Shown: positions 22,138-25,960 of the stretch, one piece after another
Layout: every line of letters begins with the position of its first letter
Position numbering within the stretch: position 1 is the stretch's first letter
Source of the DNA: Pelotomaculum sp. UBA1371
GTDB taxonomy: Bacteria; Bacillota; Desulfotomaculia; Desulfotomaculales; Pelotomaculaceae
NCBI GenBank assembly: GCA_002305915.1
Contig: DBRJ01000057.1
Span: 29,792-55,751, forward strand
Direction of reading: 5' to 3'
Length of the DNA stretch: 25,960 nucleotides
The notes under the pieces: generated by a model
Databases searched by the model: none
What the model saw: the letters and a program-made list of their open reading frames with translations, nothing else
Told to the model about the DNA's origin: nothing
Program-made: the position numbers and the translations under genes

Positions 22138-22817
22138 TAAGATTCTTCCTCTCTAAGGGCATTCAACAAACTCTGCTCCGCGTTCTCAATATGTTCGGTG
22201 GCCAGGGCATGGGCCAATTCTACATTGCGGTCCGAAATTGCCTCTACTATTTTTTTGTGTTCGTCAAGGGCAATTTTGGTCCGGCCCGGTTGGGATAACG
22301 AAGTCATCCTGAAACGGTGGATCTGTTCCTGCAGATGGGTAATTATCTGGACCAGCCGCTGGTTGCGGGAGGCCTGGTAAACCAGGTTGTGGAAGGAGGA
22401 GTCTCCCTCGACAATCACGTCAAGGTCATCATCTGCATTAACATTGATTTTGAGGAGGGACATTTCCAGCTGGTCCATCTCCTCGCTGGTAATCCGCTCC
22501 GCCGCAAGTGCAGCGGCAAGGCCCTCCAGGGCCGCCCTGACCTCAAAAACATCAACAATATCCTTTACGGAAATACCGGCTACATAGGCTCCCTTGCGGG
22601 GAACCATGACCACAAAACCTTCCAGTTCGAGCTTGCGGATGGCCTCCCGTACCGGGGTCCGGCTGACGCCCATTTCCTCCGCCAGCTGAATTTCCATTAA
22701 GCGCTCTCCCGGTTTAAGCCGGCCCAGGATAATAGCTTCCCGGAGGGACTCAAAAACCATCTCCCGCAGGGGCTTGTAATTATCAAGTTTAATAGGCACC
22801 AGTCTGGGGTGCTCCAT
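22137..22817 (-). CDS. GntR-family transcriptional regulator (FadR/FCD subfamily)
   Basis: About 226 aa from ATG 22817. The N-terminal winged helix (residues 15-80) contains LREAIILGRLKPGERLMEIQ and the recognition region MGVSRTPVREAIRKLELEGFV. The C-terminal all-helical FCD domain has VFEVRAALEGLAAALAAER, SSFHNLVYQAS and a later EHKKIVEAI, with histidines that in this family bind a metal and a small carboxylate. The ligand and targets are unknown. ATG 22817 is chosen over an upstream in-frame codon at 22895 because GGGGGG precedes it by 6 nt. It follows ispE and is coupled to the nucleotidyltransferase gene, taking the place of purR in the Bacillus order. Confidence 0.92.
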   Translation of the reverse strand: MEHPRLVPIKLDNYKPLREMVFESLREAIILGRLKPGERLMEIQLAEEMGVSRTPVREAIRKLELEGFVVMVPRKGAYVAGISVKDIVDVFEVRAALEGLAAALAAERITSEEMDQLEMSLLKINVNADDDLDVIVEGDSSFHNLVYQASRNQRLVQIITHLQEQIHRFRMTSLSQPGRTKIALDEHKKIVEAISDRNVELAHALATEHIENAEQSLLNALREEES

Positions 22818-22866
22818 ATCAGTCCCCCCTTTATTTTTTAACCTTATTACAATCAGGTCCACTATT

Positions 22867-22895
22867 ATTTTAACGCCGCTCGCAGATAAGCGCAA
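22867..22895 (-). promoter_or_regulatory. candidate sigma-A promoter of the GntR gene
   Basis: TTGCGC (22895-22890) and TAAAAT (22872-22867) on the minus strand are separated by exactly 17 bp, 50 bp upstream of the preferred GntR start and just after the ispE stop. The -35 is weak (3 of 6). Confidence 0.4.
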
Positions 22896-22907
22896 GAACG
22901 TTCATTT

Positions 22908-23768
22908 TCAAGCTGAATTCCAGGTTTGGGTAATCAGTACCTGCTCCCTGCCAAGTTTTCGATAACGGCCCGCCACGGTACGGGCATCCTGCAAATTCCG
23001 GGTCAGACCGAAAACGGTGGGACCGCTGCCGCTCATTAGAGCGCCCAGGGCTCCTGCCTCCAAAAGCTTTTCCTTAATTGCAGCAACCTCCGGGTGCATG
23101 GCAAAGGTGACCGTCTCCAGGGCATTATACAGGCGCCGGGCTATAGCGCCGGGGTCCCTGCTTTCGATTGCTTCCACCATATTCCTGCAGTGCGGCCTTT
23201 TTTCAAGCTTGCCGGGTGAATAGGCACGGTAGACCGAGGCTGTAGACACGCCAAAGGGCGGCTTGACCAGAACCAGTCCCAGAGAAGTACAGGGCGGAAG
23301 GCTTTCCAGTTTTTCGCCCCTGCCCCGGGCCAGGGCTGTTCCTTCCATCAGGCAGAAGGGCACATCGGACCCGAGTTGCTCTCCCAGCGTCATCAACTCC
23401 CGCAGTGTAAGTCCAAGTCCCCAGATTTTATTCAAACCTGTCAGGGTAGCTGCGGCGTCCGCCGATCCGCCGCCCAGACCGGCGGCCACAGGAATGGCTT
23501 TCTTGAGGCGAATCTCAACTCCGGTCCGGATCCCGCCGTAGGTGCTGATACATTTCGCCGCCCGGTAGACCAGATTATCCTCGCCGGCCGGGACGTCCCC
23601 GTTTTCCACCAGAATGGTTATCCCTTCAGGAACGGGAGTGAACTCCAGGCAGTCGTGGAGTTCGATGCTCTGCATCACCATCTCCACTTCGTGATAACCG
23701 TCCGGCCTTTTTTCAAACACATCCAGAGTCAAATTGATCTTTGCCCGGGCTTCGACTATCATTGCCAC
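22908..23768 (-). CDS. ispE: 4-diphosphocytidyl-2-C-methyl-D-erythritol kinase
   Basis: A 286-aa GHMP kinase that phosphorylates CDP-ME in the MEP isoprenoid pathway, supplying undecaprenyl and quinone precursors. Diagnostic motifs: ARAKINLTLDVFEKRPDGYHEV at the N-terminus with the substrate-binding lysine, the ATP-binding IPVAAGLGGGSADAAATL, and the C-terminal ALMSGSGPTVFGL. Length is standard. The GTG at 23768 has AAAGGCGGTGG about 10 nt upstream; the ATG at 23762 is the alternative. In Bacillus ispE also sits just ahead of the regulator-yabJ-spoVG-glmU cluster. Confidence 0.97.
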   Translation of the reverse strand: MAMIVEARAKINLTLDVFEKRPDGYHEVEMVMQSIELHDCLEFTPVPEGITILVENGDVPAGEDNLVYRAAKCISTYGGIRTGVEIRLKKAIPVAAGLGGGSADAAATLTGLNKIWGLGLTLRELMTLGEQLGSDVPFCLMEGTALARGRGEKLESLPPCTSLGLVLVKPPFGVSTASVYRAYSPGKLEKRPHCRNMVEAIESRDPGAIARRLYNALETVTFAMHPEVAAIKEKLLEAGALGALMSGSGPTVFGLTRNLQDARTVAGRYRKLGREQVLITQTWNSA

Positions 23769-23928
23769 TTCAACCAGCCACCGCCTTTCCCGTTATAGTT
23801 TGCCGTTTAAGATAAAAATTCCTCCAAAAAAGAAAGGCGAGGGATTATTTATTTCCCTGCACTATTCAACCTTTCCCTTCCAAATATTCCTGTTTTAATA
23901 TTATCAGACAGGCCGGTGAACTAATCTC

Positions 23929-24381
23929 TCAAGGTAAAATTCCCAGGGCCAGGAGACCCGCTGCCGCCGCCAGGGCGTCATCCAGTTCACTCAGGTCCGC
24001 CGGGCTGCCGCCGCCGGCATCTGCAATAATCCTGACGCCACAGCCGCTGGCAGCCAGGATCTTCCCATCCTGCACAAAAACAGCCAGGCCGCCCGCTCCC
24101 AGGTGCCGCCTGACCAACATATTATCGGAGGCGGAACTGTAATAAATAACGATTCCGTCTTGTTCTCCGGAACTGTTCTTAAACCGCCGCCCGTCGGCGT
24201 TGACCACCCTGTACCCGGCCCTTAAGGCCGCTTCTATAGCCATGTCCTTCAAGCCGGCCAGGCCAGGTACAGGATCCTTCTGCTGCTCCTGCACATTTGG
24301 ATTATAGATGGATTCTCGCACAGTTTTTTCAACCCGGGAAAAAATGCTGTCCCGAAAGTTTATCCGGCCGGGCCAAGACAT
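23929..24381 (-). CDS. Stand-alone fragment resembling the cyanophycin-synthetase Mur-ligase domain
   Basis: A 150-aa protein from ATG 24381 (GGGGG 7 nt upstream; an in-frame TTG at 24402 is weaker). Residues 52-148 resemble part of the Mur-ligase domain of cyanophycin synthetase CphA: ALRAGYRVVNADGRRF (CphA typically has a VLNADDP-like motif here), then IVIYYSSASDNMLVRRHLGAGG and AVFVQDGKILAASG, ending ALAAAAGLLALGILP. The ATP-grasp domain, the GTNGKT P-loop and the C-terminal ligase domain are absent, so it cannot be a working ligase. The first 50 residues are charged and unrelated. It is divergent from the L,D-transpeptidase gene. It may be a decayed gene or a repurposed domain. The homology rests on my recollection of the family pattern. 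Confidence 0.6.
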   Translation of the reverse strand: MSWPGRINFRDSIFSRVEKTVRESIYNPNVQEQQKDPVPGLAGLKDMAIEAALRAGYRVVNADGRRFKNSSGEQDGIVIYYSSASDNMLVRRHLGAGGLAVFVQDGKILAASGCGVRIIADAGGGSPADLSELDDALAAAAGLLALGILP

Positions 24382-24479
24382 CAGCGATCCCCCGCTTTTC
24401 AAGCCTTCTAAAAAATATTATTAACCTTAATCAGGAAAAACATACAAATATTGATCAGGGCCTTTTTAAGAATTAAGCT

Positions 24480-24488
24480 CATAAACTA
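24480..24488 (+). promoter_or_regulatory. possible mother-cell sigma -10 before the L,D-transpeptidase gene
   Basis: CATAAACTA fits the CATAnnnTA -10 of sigma-K/E promoters, 39 bp upstream of the start codon. No clear -35 is seen. A second CATACAAAT occurs at 24441-24449. Listed as a weak hint only. Confidence 0.22.
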
Positions 24489-24526
24489 AAGGGGAACCCT
24501 TTCTAAAATTTATGAAGGAGGCTGAC

Positions 24527-25126
24527 ATGGCAGAGGCAATGACGCGCGCCTACGGCAGTTATCTGTTAATCAACCTTACCACCCGGCAGCTTTCTCATCT
24601 GGAGGGAAACAAGACTATCCGGACATATCCCGTCGGTGTGGGGAAACCATCAACACCGACGCCTACGGGCAGCTTCACCGTTATCGTCAAAATTATTAAT
24701 CCCGGAGGTGTTCTGGGTACACGCTGGATGGGGCTATCTGTCCCTGGTGGAAACTACGGCATCCACGGCACAAACAATCCTCCGTCCATCGGCGGTTATG
24801 TTTCCAACGGATGTATCCGCATGTACAATCACGACGTTGAAGAGCTTTTTCCCAGGGTATCCATCGGAACCCCGGTGGAAATAATCTCCGGAAAGGGCGA
24901 AACGGGCCTTAAAAACAATCCGGCTCCAAAACTGGAAAAGCTCCCGACCGGCTCCCAGGACGGCACCCGTAAACATACTGTCCAGCCCGGTGAAAGCCTG
25001 TGGAAAATTGCCGAAAAGTACAAGGTTAACCTGGATGCAATCATCCAGGCCAACCGTCTATCCAACCCGGACCTGATCTATCCCGGACAGAGCATTATCA
25101 TTCCCAGGAAGAACTCGCGGGGATAA
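24527..25126 (+). CDS. L,D-transpeptidase (YkuD domain) with C-terminal LysM
   Basis: A 199-aa peptidoglycan cross-linking enzyme. The YkuD catalytic domain (about residues 5-130) has PTGSFTV, the motif histidine in YGIHGTN and the catalytic cysteine in VSNGCIRMYNHDVEELF. A LysM domain follows at about 150-195 (HTVQPGESLWKIAEKYKVNLDAIIQANRLSNPDLIYPGQSIIIP). Bacillus YkuD has LysM first, so the order is reversed. No signal peptide is present, as in Bacillus YkuD, a spore coat-associated protein, so a spore location is possible. ATG 24527 is chosen over ATG 24512 because AAGGAGG lies between them with 5-nt spacing. It is divergent from the Mur-ligase-like fragment and upstream of a ZIP transporter. 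Confidence 0.93.
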   Translation: MAEAMTRAYGSYLLINLTTRQLSHLEGNKTIRTYPVGVGKPSTPTPTGSFTVIVKIINPGGVLGTRWMGLSVPGGNYGIHGTNNPPSIGGYVSNGCIRMYNHDVEELFPRVSIGTPVEIISGKGETGLKNNPAPKLEKLPTGSQDGTRKHTVQPGESLWKIAEKYKVNLDAIIQANRLSNPDLIYPGQSIIIPRKNSRG

Positions 25127-25227
25127 GAATAAGCCGGCGACGCCCGCGGCAGCATCTTTTTGGTCTACCGTTCCCCCCCGTCTAATAAGATCGATTAAGA
25201 CAACACCGGTTAAAGGCGGGTGGGACA

Positions 25228-25947
25228 TTGGGAAGTATTATCCTGCTGGGGTTAGTCGCCGGACTGGGAACATGCCTGGGAGCGCTGCTGGTGATCGCCT
25301 GCGGCAGCCTGCGCCCCGGCGCCGTTTCTCTCATGCTGGGACTTGCTTCGGGCATTATGGTTGCCGTTATCCTCTGCGACCTGCTCCCCTCCTCCCTGGA
25401 GTACGGAAACCCCCTGATGGCCCTCAAAGGGTTCCTGGGAGGCACCCTCCTGATGGCCGCCCTGGATCTGCTTTTAAATTTATTGTCGCCCGCTGCCCGG
25501 CCGGGCAGGGATTACCTGAAGATGGGCTATCTGATCGCCCTGGGTATAGCCCTGCATGACCTTCCGGAGGGCTTTGCCATTGCCGCGGGCTTCGCAGCTG
25601 CGGAAAAGCTGGGGCCCATTTTGGTCATCGCCATCGGCCTCCACAATATACCCGAGGGCATGGCAACCGCCGCTCCCTTAAGGTACGGCGGCTGCAGCGG
25701 AGCACGGGTGCTGGCAATCAATATGCTGATCAGTCTGGTTACCCCTCTGGGCACTTTCATCGGACTGGTTCTGGTGGAAGCTTCCCGCACTTTTATCGGT
25801 TTACTTCTGGCCTTTGCCGCCGGCGCCATGACCTACATCGTGCTGGGAGAACTGGCCCCGGAATCACGCCGGGGCAGCAAGCCCCTGGCCCACCTGGGCA
25901 TGCTGGCCGGTTTCCTTTTAATCTTAAGCCTTGGTTTTATTGTTTAA
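25228..25947 (+). CDS. ZIP-family divalent metal transporter
   Basis: A 239-aa integral membrane protein with about eight transmembrane helices. The ZIP metal-site signatures are intact in the two central helices: GIALHDLPEGFAIAAGFA and AIGLHNIPEGMATAAPL, each with the H-x3-EG pattern that binds Zn2+ or related ions. These transporters move divalent metal into the cytoplasm. No long histidine-rich loop is seen; the variable loop is short (SPAARPGRD). The TTG start at 25228 is preceded by GGCGGGTGG. It lies 101 bp after the L,D-transpeptidase gene; co-transcription is possible. Metal specificity cannot be predicted. Confidence 0.93.
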   Translation: MGSIILLGLVAGLGTCLGALLVIACGSLRPGAVSLMLGLASGIMVAVILCDLLPSSLEYGNPLMALKGFLGGTLLMAALDLLLNLLSPAARPGRDYLKMGYLIALGIALHDLPEGFAIAAGFAAAEKLGPILVIAIGLHNIPEGMATAAPLRYGGCSGARVLAINMLISLVTPLGTFIGLVLVEASRTFIGLLLAFAAGAMTYIVLGELAPESRRGSKPLAHLGMLAGFLLILSLGFIV

Positions 25948-25960
25948 GGCAGTGAACAAA

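Noticed and set aside
25127..25227. Terminator between the L,D-transpeptidase and ZIP genes (CCGG/CGCGG then TTTTT)
   Set aside because: The possible stem is only about four base pairs and is separated from the T-run; too weak to call.
1..25960. CRISPR arrays, tRNA or rRNA genes, prophage or defence systems
   Set aside because: No regular direct repeats, tRNA-like cloverleaf or phage/defence gene families were recognised anywhere in the window.

Overview
The window looks like a chromosomal segment of a moderately GC-rich, endospore-forming Firmicute. It carries spoVT, fin, spoVG and several plausible sporulation-sigma promoters, strong AAGGAGG-type ribosome binding sites and frequent GTG/TTG starts. 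The backbone, read on the minus strand, is ispE - (GntR regulator, nucleotidyltransferase, acyltransferase-like, LCP-like, small ORF) - spoVG - glmU - prs - [accessory block] - rplY/ctc - pth - fin - mfd - prsA-like - spoVT. This is the classical Bacillus ispE-purR-yabJ-spoVG-glmU-prs-ctc-pth-fin-mfd-spoVT order, with purR/yabJ replaced by other genes. Gene style and the corrinoid salvage genes suggest a Desulfotomaculum/Pelotomaculum-type (Peptococcaceae) clostridium; that placement is inference.

Layout. 1-5.7 kb: spoVT with a good sigma-G-like promoter, a PrsA/SurA-type foldase lipoprotein, mfd, and fin, with a terminator between fin and mfd. 5.9-7.7 kb: a small PrsW-like membrane protein coupled to pth, then rplY. 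7.7-15.7 kb: an accessory block that splits prs from rplY. It holds a PRC-barrel protein (plus strand), a nitroreductase, a corrinoid salvage operon (cbiZ-btuF-btuC-btuD), a UPF0316 membrane protein and a sucrose-phosphatase-type HAD hydrolase. Its intergenic regions contain REP-like hairpins, a 30-bp perfect palindrome and an orphan terminator. 15.9-18.7 kb: prs, glmU, and spoVG with a sigma-H-like promoter. 18.7-23.8 kb: a 61-aa ORF, a degenerate LCP protein, a YghO-like acyltransferase, a MobA-like nucleotidyltransferase, a FadR-type GntR regulator and ispE. 23.9-25.96 kb: a stand-alone piece of a cyanophycin-synthetase/Mur-ligase-like domain, divergent from an L,D-transpeptidase-LysM protein and a ZIP metal transporter.

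How the genes fit together. Most backbone genes serve envelope precursor supply (glmU, ispE), PRPP synthesis (prs), translation quality (pth, rplY), transcription-coupled repair (mfd) and sporulation control (spoVG, fin, spoVT). The btu/cbiZ block would import corrinoids and remake cobinamide into a usable precursor. No CRISPR array, prophage, tRNA, rRNA or intact insertion sequence was recognised. The most unusual items are the orphan Mur-ligase-like fragment, the C-terminal extension of the BtuD ATPase, the LCP-like protein lacking the usual arginine motif, the perfect palindrome at 9.6 kb, and the duplicated spoVT piece at the left edge.
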